A stretch of DNA of 64,000 nucleotides from Bombyx mori (taxonomy: Eukaryota > Arthropoda > Insecta > Lepidoptera > Bombycidae), in contig NC_085131.1 of NCBI RefSeq assembly GCF_030269925.1, positions 5,937,501-6,001,500 of the forward strand. Reading direction: 5' to 3'. Positions within the stretch are counted from its first letter, which is position 1, and every line of letters begins with the position of its first letter. Shown here piece by piece: positions 53,755-64,000 of this stretch. Made by a program: the position numbers and the translations under genes. The notes beneath the pieces are model-generated. The model saw nothing but the letters and a program-made list of their open reading frames with translations. It had not been told where the DNA came from and made no database searches.

Positions 53755-54610
53755 TTTTTATTTGCCCACCCTTGTGCATTTTCAAAGATCCTAAACAGTT
53801 AATAAGCCATCAATATTACAGGGTTAAAATTTAAGAATTAACAAGATATCCCGTAAATATAAAAAAACACTTAAAATTCACGTAGTCTCTGAGCGGCTGG
53901 GCGATAATGTCGTCGATTGTTTTTTGTGCCTCTAATATGTCTTTGCTTTTTTTGTCGTGTGGTGAAGGTTTCAGAACATTTTCAGAAGCTCTACCAGTTA
54001 CTGTTGTTTTTTGACATTAAGTATACGCATTTATCTCTTTATGAACTCTATTTATTTTTTATATACGTTTACTTGATAAACAACGCAAAAAAAACATATT
54101 TTTAGAATACAATGAAACGTATATATGTTTTTTTTTTATTTTATCTTTTTGTTGCCTAGATAGGTGGACGAGCTCACAGCGAATTCTTCAGCGAATTAAA
54201 AATTTGTATATTATGTATTACGAATTAATAAAGCCGATCGAAGCAATTTATTTTAATACGACGGTCCGCCTCTCAAATCGGAATGTATGACTAGTTCACT
54301 GAAGGTCTTGCGAATACATTTCTTCAGTGCCTTCACTTCCACTCCAACGGGGTATATTTATTGGTTTCTGGGAAACGTGCTGTATAATGAAAAAGTTGCA
54401 TATTTTCTCAAACGATTTTGCTGCTGCAACTAATATTCGTTATGTAAGTTATGCATATGCTTCGAATTGAATGGTTAAAAAAAACGACATGGAAAATTTT
54501 AATACTATAAATACCTAATAAATGTAAGCTTATTTGTTTGTGGCTTCTTAAGTTAAATATTTCAGCAAGCTTAAGTTCAAGTTTTGTTCGATCCAGATAA
54601 CATGAATATC
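53755..54610. other. Gene-free stretch with repeat remnants
   Basis: A short family B fragment (53755-53885, CCTAAACAGTTAATAAGCC) and a Bm1 tail remnant (54140-54180, GTGGACGAGCTCACAGC) are visible. No credible coding frame is seen. Confidence 0.4.
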
Positions 54611-54625
54611 AGAATAATCTATCTA

Positions 54626-54918
54626 TCTATATATATAAAAATGAATTGCTGTTCGTTAGTCTCGCTAAAACTCGAGAAAGGCTTGACCGGTTTGGCTAAT
54701 TTTGGTCTTGAATTATTTGTGGAAGTCCAGGGAAGGTTTAAAAGATAGATGATAACTATGAAAATGGTCGGAATTAAATAAAAATAACAATTTTGTTTTT
54801 CCTTTGATGTGTCCCCCATCGGACGAATTTATTTTGTTTGTTTTAAGTTTATTTTATACAAAAGTTTAGATCTTTTATTTATCGATTGAGGCACTACGAA
54901 GTCTGCCGGGTCAGCTAG
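54626..54918 (+). mobile_element. Helitron-like non-autonomous element, copy 2
   Basis: It starts TCTATATATATAAAAATGAA and ends GTCTGCCGGGTCAGCTAG between A (54625) and T (54919), the A|TC...CTAG|T pattern of Helitron insertion. No clear 3' hairpin was identified, so the class is tentative. Confidence 0.6.
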
Positions 54919-54919
54919 T

Positions 54920-56404
54920 TGAGAATAAATATAGTAGACATTTGAGACCTCAGTGCTATTGCATCTCAAAAGTTCGACTTGTAAATTATAAAGATCGGAT
55001 TCAGAGTAATAATTGGATAACAATTTGCCTCTACTGCATGAGGCAGTAGTGGGTGGTGTTGAGTAATAGTTCGGCGAACGCAACGTTCCGCGAATCGACC
55101 ATAATAACGTGAACGACAGTCAGCGTGCGCGCCTCAACCAATCCTACAAACGGGACCTTTGATATCCAGCTGCTTACTCGTGTCAATACTAAACATTCGT
55201 TAAGTAATAACTGTATCGTGTGTTTTTAAAGTGCTCAGTGTTATGAGCCATTTGAGCTTGTGTTTACAATTGTGCTTAAGACGGAGTGAACGGATTCTAA
55301 AATTTTAGGTAATGTTTATCACAAGATACGTTTTTTTTTAAACTTTCGCGGCTATCCATACTTATAAACACGGACATTTAACGGGCTGTTATTATATACC
55401 AAGATTTTAACTTTTATTCAGATGACGATATTTCGGCACTGTTTCAAGCACCATGACCACGGATAGACTGTGGGAAATAATAGTAAAACCGGGTAAACAA
55501 CAGTGTTTATTTCATAATTATTACTTGTTTTATGCTCAAAACTATCCAAAACACAAGACTTTTAACTATAAGACAATACGTTGAGCGATAGGCACCTACA
55601 ATTAGTATAAATATGAATTAAAAATAAGTTTCGTGCTATGCCAACTCTCCATTAATGCATGAGCAACAAAAGTAAACATAAGAATATTTCTTACATAAGA
55701 ATATTATCGTAATGATTATATTAAGATTCTCTATGTTTTAGACAGTGTTTAAATGTATATTATGTACCTTGTATAAACCATGTATAAAAGACACCTTCTC
55801 TTTTCTGACAAAGAACATAAACATTGAATTAAGAGTAGGTATTCAGATTGCGTTTATAGGATGAATACAGAAGCAGTTTTTACTCCCTTTATATTTGTAT
55901 TTAAAAATAACGGTTAGGTTAATGGACGGAAAAATTTAATTAATAACTTTCTTAAAATTCATTTTCAGAACTTCTCGATAATCATTAAAATACCTAATCG
56001 CAAAATGTAACTTCATCATTATGTACAAGCAATAATGTCTCTATATGACCACATCCAAATAAGGGTTCGCTGTAGTACAATGACATTGACATATTAGTAA
56101 CATGTTAAAATAAGGGTTAGAAACATTTGTAAAAAATTTCGAGCATAAATTATAGTTCATATTAAATAAAAGTATAGTATAGTTATATATAGTTCATATT
56201 AAATAAAACCCGCGCACTTCCTAATCTCAATGATTAGGAAGTGCGCGGGCAAAGATAAAAAAGTAACAGAGAATTATTAATTTTAAACTACATAGAACAT
56301 GTAAAGAGTGAGCTATAAACTGATTCAGGGAAGAATGGCGCCGGCTTCTTCTGTCAGGCTCCAGCCACTCGCACCATGAGAGCAAAGTTACATAGATGTT
56401 TACT
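54920..56404. other. Non-coding stretch; possible distal 5' exons of the 59433 gene
   Basis: Around 55080-55310 the sequence is less AT-rich, includes a CCAAT (CAACCAATCC) and ends at a donor-like TTTTAG|GTAATG. At 55422 an acceptor (TTTTATTCAG) is followed by a short open stretch ending in CCGG|GTAAAC. These could be non-coding leader exons. A perfect hairpin lies at 56209-56249. Confidence 0.25.
56209..56249. repeat. Perfect 18-bp GC-rich hairpin
   Basis: CCCGCGCACTTCCTAATC (56209-56226) and its exact complement (56232-56249) flank a 5-base loop TCAAT. Confidence 0.9.
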
Positions 56405-56406
56405 AT

Positions 56407-56847
56407 TTTTTTTTTTATTGCTTAGATGGGAGGACGAGCTCACAGCCCACTTGGTGTTAAGTGGTTACTGGAGCCCATAGACATCTACAACGTAAATGTG
56501 CCACCCACCTTGAGATATAAGTTCTAAGGTCACAAGTATAGTTACAACGGCTACCCTACCCTTCAAACCGAAACGCATTACTGCTTCACGGCAGAAATAG
56601 GCAGGGTGGTGGTACCTACCCGCGCGGACTCACAAGAGGTCCTACCACCAGTAATTACGCAAATTGTAATTTTGCGGGTTTCATTTTTATTACACGATGT
56701 TATTCCTTCACCGTGGAAGTCAATCGTGAACAATTGTTAAGTACGTATTTCATTAGAAAAATTGGTACCCGTCTGAGATTCGAACACCGGTGCATCACTC
56801 AACACGAATGCATCGGACGTCTTATCTGTCAGGCCACAACGACTTCA
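56407..56847 (-). mobile_element. Nearly full-length Bm1 SINE
   Basis: The copy is about 440 bp. On the minus strand it starts with a tRNA-like head (GTTGTGGCCT as box A region, TGTTCGAATCTC as box B), continues through the GTGAAGGAATAACATCGTG segment and the body, and ends in the A tail (T run at 56407). Bm1 is transcribed by RNA polymerase III and mobilised by LINE enzymes. Confidence 0.85.
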
Positions 56848-57424
56848 ATGTATATATATAACTACCAGCAGTAAAACCTAAAGGGATACATCTACACTCA
56901 GTTAAACTATTCACTTGCTAGTACTGAGAACTGGGTTCGCGTTAAAATTCCGGTAGTAAAATAGTATACACAGTAAAGGATGTTATTTTCTAGTGATGTA
57001 ACGATAACTGTCAGCGACACGAGTTATGTAAGCTGCGTTCGACGTTTTAAATTCAATGTATACTGTCTGATTTTCTGAACGACGTAAATATTCTGTGGAA
57101 TTATCGCGATCTACAACATCCATTATAGCATGGCGTCGTATTCCTTACATAACTTAAATTAAACACAAAGTGCTTCCGTTTTGTATGGATGGTTGTGTAT
57201 TGTACATTTTTTAAATTACAACAAAGTGCACGATTTAAAGTTGATGGGAAGTTCGATGAATATGAGATTTATGACATTTCAGACGTTTTATTTTACGGCG
57301 TGTTACCTACTAAATTAAATGACTATTGACATGTAGTTTTTTTATTGTACGCGATGTGTGGACAAGCACAGAACGGGTTTTAGTGGTTATTGTGAACCAT
57401 ACACATCTCTCTGTGTAAGCGACA

Positions 57425-57693
57425 AGTGTCCGGTTACCGTCCTCGTCGAACCCGTCGCTTGCGACGAAGGGCTCGACGAGCGAATTAACCCATAGACATA
57501 TCCCACTGAGTTTCTCGCCGGATCTTCTTAGTGGGTCGCGTTTCCGATCCGGTGGTAGATTCTGCGAAGCATTGCTCTTGCTAGGGCCAGTGCTAGCAAC
57601 ACTCTGGTTTGAGCCCCGTGAGCTCACCTACACGTTAGGGTGAAGCTGAAATAGCCTCTCAAGGCTATCAGCATAGGTAGGATAACAAAAAAA
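57425..57693 (+). mobile_element. Jockey-type LINE 3' end
   Basis: The Arg-rich ORF2 end (CGTCGCTTGCGACGAAGGGC), 3' UTR, terminal stem-loop (57651-57668) and A-rich tail are present. Confidence 0.8.
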
Positions 57694-58064
57694 AGCGACA
57701 AGTTTTGTGAAACAAGAAAGAATTTTCAATTGTATTGTATGAAAATATTTAAATGTCTTGAGGCCTTGGAAGGGCATATGAGCATTGTTTTAATAGAGCT
57801 TATACTATAAACCAACCAGTATTCATCGGGTTTGGTACTGACAATAGTGAAAGTGCAAGTTGAATAACACAGCTACCACAGAGGACGGCCAAGCACGCCT
57901 CGCTGTACTCAACAATAACTACTTAGTCTGACTTACATTTGCCGAGAATATGTTTGCCCCCTCATTCGAACAAAAATATCATTAAAGTGATCAACACTGA
58001 ATAATGTGCACGTAACCTATGCAATAGGAATCCATAGGTATATGTGTGTTCCATAATTCGGCAC

Positions 58065-58430
58065 GGCCTTACGGATCCACCAGATCTAATAATCATTGCA
58101 TTAGACACCTTCATCTCTAACATAAGGAGCAGGCTTAGGGGCCCCCGGTAACCGCACTCGTCGAACTCGACAAAGAGTTCAACGTGCAACCTAACCCATG
58201 CATCAGCTCGCTGAGTTTCTCGCTGGATCTTCTCAGCGGGTCGCGATTCCGATCCGGTTGTAGATTCATTCACGAAGCCGCTGCTCTTGAGTTGTTAGGT
58301 CTCCTTCGGAGGTGCTCGATCACCTGTTAGCAAATCCCATCCCTCCGCTGAGCTTTTGCTCGCCCACTTGTCCTGGTAAAATTTGGAAGGCCTCCGGGCC
58401 ACCAGTAATCCTTCAATGATAAAAAAAACT
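58065..58430 (+). mobile_element. Jockey-type LINE 3' end, second subfamily
   Basis: It matches 17690-18034 (ACGGATCCACCAGATC, GAGTTGTTAGGTCTCCTTCG, TCGCCCACTTGTCCTGGT) and ends in an A run. Confidence 0.78.
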
Positions 58431-58899
58431 CGGGTGCTTGGATGGAATAGCACTATTCAATCTCTTCTCGTAAAAGTTTACGGAACTTAAGGATTACGGT
58501 TTCACCGAAGAACAGGCAGCGGCCTCCGCTAAGAAATATATTATGCCAGTAAACTGCCATCGCCAGTTGACTAGTGGGCTTGTTGCTGTTGATATTTCTG
58601 CCCTTAAGAAATTATTTCTTTCGGTTTGATTGGCGGGACCGTACTTCAACAACACAATTGAGATTTCGATCTTATCTTGAAAGTTATATAGGTATTGAAA
58701 GGTATATCTTAAAAGCTTGTGGCACCAATCGCGTTATGATACCTATGAGCTACTGTCTCCGAATAATATTAGATGGATTCTGAGATTGCCATTCATTCAG
58801 TCCTATAAAAACAAAATTTATATTATTTCATTTCGCGACGAAATGGATTATAACATCATTCATTGACATAGTATTATCTAAATTTATAGATACAGCACA

Positions 58900-59145
58900 G
58901 CGAATTAGCAAGCTTAAGTGGCAATGGGATAGCCATATTAGCCGGACCACCGATAACTGTTGGGGTAAACGTGTTATTGAGTGGAGATCGCGAATTGCAA
59001 AAGTAGAGCAGGACGCCCTCAGGCGTGGTGGAGTGACGATCTATGTTGGGTGGCTGGCAGCAACTGGATGACAGAAGCCGAGGATTGTGCTCAGTGGCGT
59101 GCAATTAGAGAGCCCTATGTCCAGCAGTGGACTGCTATAGGCTGA
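58900..59145 (+). pseudogene. RTE-type LINE C-terminal fragment, frameshifted
   Basis: It reads ISKLKWQWDSHISRTTDN, then, in a second frame, GRPQAWWSDDL, then NWMTEAEDCAQWRAIREPYV and QQWTAIG with stop TGA. This is the conserved end of RTE ORFs of a subfamily different from the 48946 element. The 5' part is missing. Confidence 0.75.
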
Positions 59146-59432
59146 TAAAGACACAGTATGTCTTAAAACAATTACTAATATATTTATCATTGTAGTACTA
59201 CTCATACTATTTTTTTATATTTACTTACATTTTATAAAAAATACTTAAGTATTCAAAATTACTACGATTGGCTATGCTAGGTAATAATGTTAATTACCAG
59301 CATATTGCGTAGTAAGTAATTTTCATACTTATTACTTAAAATATTATTTTCAATTTTAGATAATTAAGGGGCACTTTAAGAAGAAATCTATATTGTATAC
59401 TCGAAGAACTTTGAGGCTCTGCGAGGACAGAG

Positions 59433-59558
59433 ATGCGCATGTGGTGGCGCGCTTTGTCCATTTGTGCATTCGCATTGGTGCTTCATACAGATGCCCTTCC
59501 TCCTGCAACTCTTGGAGATGTTGTTGCCAATGCGGCTTCTAGCCTCAATTCCATGAAG
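59433..59558 (+). CDS. First coding exon of a secreted protein (rest outside window)
   Basis: Forty-two codons from ATG to a strong donor (CCATGAAG|GTGAGT), phase 0. The product begins MRMWWRALSICAFALVLHTD, a typical signal peptide (basic start, hydrophobic core), with cleavage likely after the alanine of TDA, followed by LPPATLGDVVANAASSLNSMK. This ATG is the first one after an acceptor (TTTTCAATTTTAG) at 59359, so a non-coding leader exon is expected upstream. I do not recognise the family; nothing in 40 residues decides the function. At least 4.4 kb of first intron follows, containing Bm1 copies and a MITE. The alternative frame through the exon (ending QCGF) is Cys-rich but has no start and a stop before the donor. 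Confidence 0.55.
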
Positions 59559-61261
59559 GTGAGTTACAAAAATGAATTTCAAATCAACATTTCATTGAAA
59601 CCTCATAAGGAAATTTTCAACCTACACTCATCACAGTGTTATTTTGCTCGTCACATATTACCATGGCATCACTGACGATGCTTTCGGTTCCTAAAGCTTA
59701 ACGCTTAAAGCTCCTTCTTGATCAGATCATTAAGTAAACAAAATTCCCACTCAGTAAGTAAACAACGGCACCCATGCACAACCTTTGAATAAAACGGCAC
59801 GTTTTAACCTGCGCACGTGTAATTACATCAGGTGAATTGCACTGTCACCCGGGGTATGTGTTCCAAACAAAAATATCGCAACGAGAAACGTATCGCATCT
59901 ATACGATACGATTAAGCCATTTTACGCAACACAGTGCGTACGCACTCTCATTACATCTTTAGCAAAGCAAAGCGTAATGTAATACTTACACACTAGGTAT
60001 GTATGTACATAGTTAAGCCACAGACGTTTTAGTTTCAAAGCTATATCCTAGAAATTGTCTTAGCTAGTCGGCAATGAATTTTTATAGATGCTATTCTATT
60101 ATGCTATTTTACAAAAATCTGAGTATTCGCTGTTGCTTTCTAATAATTTCTAATAAAAATATGCAGCCATATGAAATTTCTTTAAAAGAAAACGAATATT
60201 ATTTAATCAGAACAAGGGAAGAATAATGAAAATTATTATAATATTATTTATATGGTAATACATATATACCTGAAACTATTATTACGTTAAGTATCGCGTT
60301 TCTAGTATTAGGTACAATGTGGTTAGTATTAATACCTTAGTCGCCTTAATTTATATGAAAACTGAAAACTGTTAATTCGAAACTTCGTACACTGAAAAAT
60401 TATAACTTTATACTTTAATTTTGTCGCGAAAACGGTATAATTACTTTTTTTTAAATAGAAATGATCAAAGATAACATACTTTATATTTAAATGGTCTAGA
60501 TGAGCAGAGCAACTAGCTGCCAGTTATTGAAGCCCGTGGAAACTATAAAGCAAATGTCGGTCTCAATCTTGAGACATGATTTTAAAATCACATTTGCATT
60601 TGAAAATTACTGGTTTTTTTTTCATTATATATGTTCAGTATATATCGTTATGAATATACTCATACTCAGCCGATTTCATAATGTTCCCAAATAGCGTACT
60701 GAATAATAATTCAGAGAACGTCAATTTACCTTGTTTCATATTCACAATACCTTAATGAACTTGAAAAACTTTAAAGAATCCAAACTGTTCAACTTTTTCC
60801 ATTAAACCCTCCATTAAACTTGTTGATTCCTTTTTAGTTTATTAATGATCCATTGCATTTCATTCGAACATGCTATACAACTTGATTAAGAGATTTCTTA
60901 CTGCAATTTTAACAAAAAAAAAAAAACAACCATGTGCTTGTCGAATGTCGTACAGTAAAGAATTCCGTAATCTGAATTAATTATTATGTTTTAAATTCAG
61001 TTTTAAGAGCATCTTATAAAACAATAACTCAAAACGACATACAGATCTCTTCAAACTTTTTAAAAGTTCTAGTTATCTATATCATAATTTATAAAGAATT
61101 TTCAACACAGTAAATGTTGATATTTAGATTCAGTCAGAGTTTTCTTCAATTTTAAAAGCATTAATAATATTTTAACGTAAATAGAAAGTCTATATGAAAA
61201 CTTAGTATTTCAAAGACCTCTTGAAAGATACTCGTCCTACATCACTCGAAAGGTTGTGGTC
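59559..61261. other. Intronic AT-rich DNA, nothing recognised
   Basis: No exon with good splice sites or recognisable coding content was found. The frames at 59433-59675 beyond the donor and at 60500-60694 are not supported. Confidence 0.35.
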
Positions 61262-61510
61262 AACTTTGACTTGTGGAGGACGCCTTTGAACCTGCACTAG
61301 TACATACCACCGTCCTGCCTATTTCTGCCGTGAAGCAGTAATGCGTTTCGGTTTGAAGAGTGGGATAGCCGTTGTGTTATGAAAGACTTAGAACTCATGT
61401 TTCAAGGTGGGTGTTGGCATTTACGTTGTTGATGCCAATGGGCCCCGGTAATAATCACTTATCACTAGGGAATCCATGAGCTCGTTCAGAAATCTAAGCA
61501 ATAATAAAAA
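61262..61510 (+). repeat. Partial Bm1 SINE
   Basis: CATACCACCGTCCTGCCTAT, GCAGTAATGCGTTTCGGTTT and CGTTGTTGATGCCAATGGGC are in Bm1 order, followed by an A-rich tail. Confidence 0.75.
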
Positions 61511-62523
61511 GCAACACCTATGTTCACTATTGTTACAAAAGCTATAGTGTAAAATATCTTATAAATTTATCCAGCAATGGTTGTCCGTGGGTTGAAAAAA
61601 ATGCTTAATCATTATCTAGGTTACCTACTAGTCATTTCATTTCTATAAATTTTTCGGACCTTACAAACGATTTATAGTGAATGTTGATTATTTATTAATT
61701 ATTTTTTAATTTAAGTATGAGCGTTCATTCTGACTACTGAACCCTTGTGCTTTTTCCGACATACGCTTGCCTGTTTTTTTTCAATTCGGCTACGTACCCA
61801 CTCCGACTCAATAATGCATTGCCAAAATTTATAGCTACGAGGATTCTGTTCTGTGAATGTCACTAGGTCAAATGTTACGTCACTTGGAGATTGTGAATTA
61901 ATCTGCCCATGCCTAACCTTAAAACCTTAAATTTTGCAGATTTTGCTCATTTATTTCTAGGAAAAAATCTTAATTAATTTCTTTTTAATTGATCCGTTTA
62001 TTGATTTGTGAAATTTTTGGCCTGATTAAGCTTTCACGAAAATAGACTTTGGAAAGCTGCCAAGAAAGATTGATAATGAATAAGACGATCTCAAACAATA
62101 TTTTGCAATTTGAACAGTATCGACAATGTCTTTGGGCTAATAATTATTGGAATAATATAAATAGTAAATCTTAAAATAGATGCAAATATATGCACAGGTA
62201 AGGCTGTGCGTATATTACCTACAAAGGTAGGCAATTTTTCTTTCTGTTTAAACAATTATTTGGAACAATCGTTCCCGAGGTCGAATCTGAAATAAACTAC
62301 CACCCTAAAGTAACTGTCGTTTGATTTATAATCGTGTTACATTGCGTGCGTTCCAAAAATTTAAATTATATAAAAATTAGATTTGATTTTAGTGTTATCG
62401 TGCTAAGTCTTTAAATCAATGGCTAAGTCTAACTGACAAGATAATCGATCTTCGTTTTGTAAAACAGTTTCGGCACAGGTTATATTGAGGTCGTGAGCCG
62501 GCTTAGAAAACATAAGAACAAGT

Positions 62524-62965
62524 GAGGCCTATAAAATCAAAGGCAGCTAAATCCAAGTCTGTCAAATATTCAAGTAAACTACAAAAATCGGCCCTAAACA
62601 CGTCATTACGGATCCTCCCGATCCATCGAAGTACTGCTCTTGCTAGGACAAGTGTTAGAAACACTCCCGGTTTGAGAAGCTGAAATAACTTTGTTCGGAT
62701 AGCTACGATATTCTTTATTTTAAAGCAGATGTATAAAGAATGAGAATATTACAAATAATCTGAATTTTAAATGATAAATCTTCGTTTATTAGTACTTAGT
62801 ACGGAGTAAAAATAAAATTTTTGAACTGAATTTGTTAGAGATTTAGATGCATTTGTTATAACATGGAAACACTAAAGCGTGCCCAACTAACTAAACAAGA
62901 TAGCGCCATTGTTAATCAATTTTACGACATTAAGGCGTTTAGCTGCCTTTGATTTTATAGGCCTC
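62524..62965. mobile_element. MITE with about 28-bp terminal repeats and AAGT duplication
   Basis: The left end GAGGCCTATAAAATCAAAGG and right end CCTTTGATTTTATAGGCCTC are perfect inverts, extending to AGCTAAA/TTTAGCT. AAGT flanks both sides (62520-62523 and 62966-62969). A Jockey 3' fragment (62590-62690) lies inside. Confidence 0.82.
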
Positions 62966-63313
62966 AAGTGTCAAATGATAATTTACTCCCAGGGTAAAAT
63001 AATTAAATGTAATCTAAATTTTCGATCAATTTTGATTTAGCACACGGAACTTCGCTTACAGCCTTATGAAATAAATGCATCACACTATGAATATGTACAT
63101 CAGAAAATTTCAACATACCGTTGTACCGAGAAAAAAAAAGTGTAATCGACGAAAGGTTCGGTAACTAACTATCTGATATTGCGTAAAAATAAGCTGACAA
63201 TAGCCGTCTCACAAATTCAAATGTTAAGTTTCGTAATGTCATCGATGTATCGTGTATGTAAGCTTTGTATTCATTGACCGTTCGTTATGTTATTTATCTC
63301 AAACGATGCTGAT

Positions 63314-63560
63314 TTTTTTTTGTTGCTTAGGTGTGTGGACGAGCTCACAGCCTACCTGATGCTAAGTGGCTACTGGAGCCCATAGACATCCACAACGCAA
63401 ATGCGCCACACACCTTGAGATATAAGTTCTAAGGTCTCAATATAGTCACAACGGCTGCCCCACCCTTTAAACCGAAACGCATTACTGCTTCACGGCAGAA
63501 ATAGGCGGGGCGGTGGTACCTACCCGTGCGGACTCACAAGAGGTCCTACCACCAGTACTC
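63314..63560 (-). repeat. Partial Bm1 SINE
   Basis: T run, GCTTAGGTGTGTGGACGAGC, then the reverse-complement body to AAGAGGTCCTACCACCAGTA. The tRNA-like head is missing. Confidence 0.8.
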
Positions 63561-63570
63561 CTACTCCTTC

Positions 63571-63609
63571 ATAGAGAGAGGAAGAGAGACAGATAGAGAG
63601 AGAGAGAGT
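63571..63609 (+). repeat. GA-rich microsatellite
   Basis: An imperfect AGAG tract, ending in GATAGAGAGAGAGAGAG, directly follows the truncated Bm1 copy. Confidence 0.8.
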
Positions 63610-64000
63610 TTATTTACCATCAAAACGCAATTAACAACGCGGAACAGTCAACGTACAGCTATAAATGTACAATATACGATTTTATCATTGCACACAATGT
63701 ATTCAGACAATATATTCAGATAAATTCTAAAATAGATACTGCAGGAATGTTGAGGTGTACTATTTTGTATTAACAATATTCAGAGCGACCTACCAAAGAG
63801 GCCAAACCTTTAAGCAAATTATTAAATAATGAAGAAAAAAAACATAGATACAATAAATGCATACCCACAATACTCAAATCGTTTTATCACTTACTTAGCA
63901 ATATACTTATATATAAATAACACTAAACAGAAACGTAATGTTCTGTCATCATTCTTAAAGACAATACACCTAAACTAATCATTCTTTTAAGGCAGTTGAA

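Noticed and set aside
54829..55083. Minus-strand frame starting MRSPNYYSTPPTT
   Set aside because: Half of it lies inside the Helitron-like element and the remainder has no splice or domain support.
56407..56847. Possible tRNA gene (box A and box B-like motifs)
   Set aside because: The motifs are the tRNA-derived head of a Bm1 SINE. The cloverleaf is not maintained and the SINE body follows.

Overview
The window is animal nuclear DNA from a lepidopteran, most likely the silkworm Bombyx mori or a close relative. Genes are intron-rich with GT-AG junctions. Intergenic and intronic DNA is AT-rich. Several repeats match the silkworm tRNA-derived SINE Bm1, including one nearly full-length copy with a tRNA-like head. 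Other repeats are Jockey-, RTE- and I-type LINEs, a mariner and Helitron-like elements. Gene models were built by hand by joining exons whose splice phases agree. Species and repeat-family names come from recognition, not from a search.

Gene layout: (1) 1-1117 (+), the last three coding exons of an unrecognised gene. (2) 2109-8291 (-), a complete aftiphilin gene of five coding exons and 1058 codons, a clathrin/adaptor accessory protein. (3) 16562-37258 (+), a complete kinectin/RRBP1 (p180) family ER membrane coiled-coil protein of 21 coding exons and 933 codons. (4) 40626-41039 (+), Nxt1/p15, the small NTF2-like partner of the mRNA export receptor, in one exon. (5) 41150-41633 (-) and 43160-44501 (-), two tandem LITAF-domain genes with identical exon architecture. 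(6) 59433-59558 (+), the first coding exon of a secreted protein whose remainder lies outside the window. Aftiphilin, RRBP1 and LITAF proteins all act on the endomembrane system, but nothing suggests co-regulation.

Mobile DNA fills most of the rest. At 8573-14237 there is a LINE with two intact ORFs (zinc-knuckle ORF1; endonuclease-RT-RNase H ORF2), a poly(A) tail and a perfect 12-bp target duplication. It sits 281 bp upstream of the aftiphilin start codon. The 45-54 kb block is a nest: a truncated Jockey LINE split by a 1.22-kb foldback element with a 9-bp duplication (Mutator-like geometry), a 135-bp RTE stub with a 12-bp duplication, a second Jockey tail split by a 3.05-kb RTE element with a 12-bp duplication, then a decayed mariner with perfect terminal repeats and TA duplications.

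The foldback element and the RTE element entered two different Jockey copies at the same place, a short terminal stem-loop just before the poly(A) tail. At least five further inverted-repeat elements are visible, including a three-copy palindromic family with a conserved GCGCCCCTAG loop. No tRNA or rRNA gene and no CRISPR array was seen.
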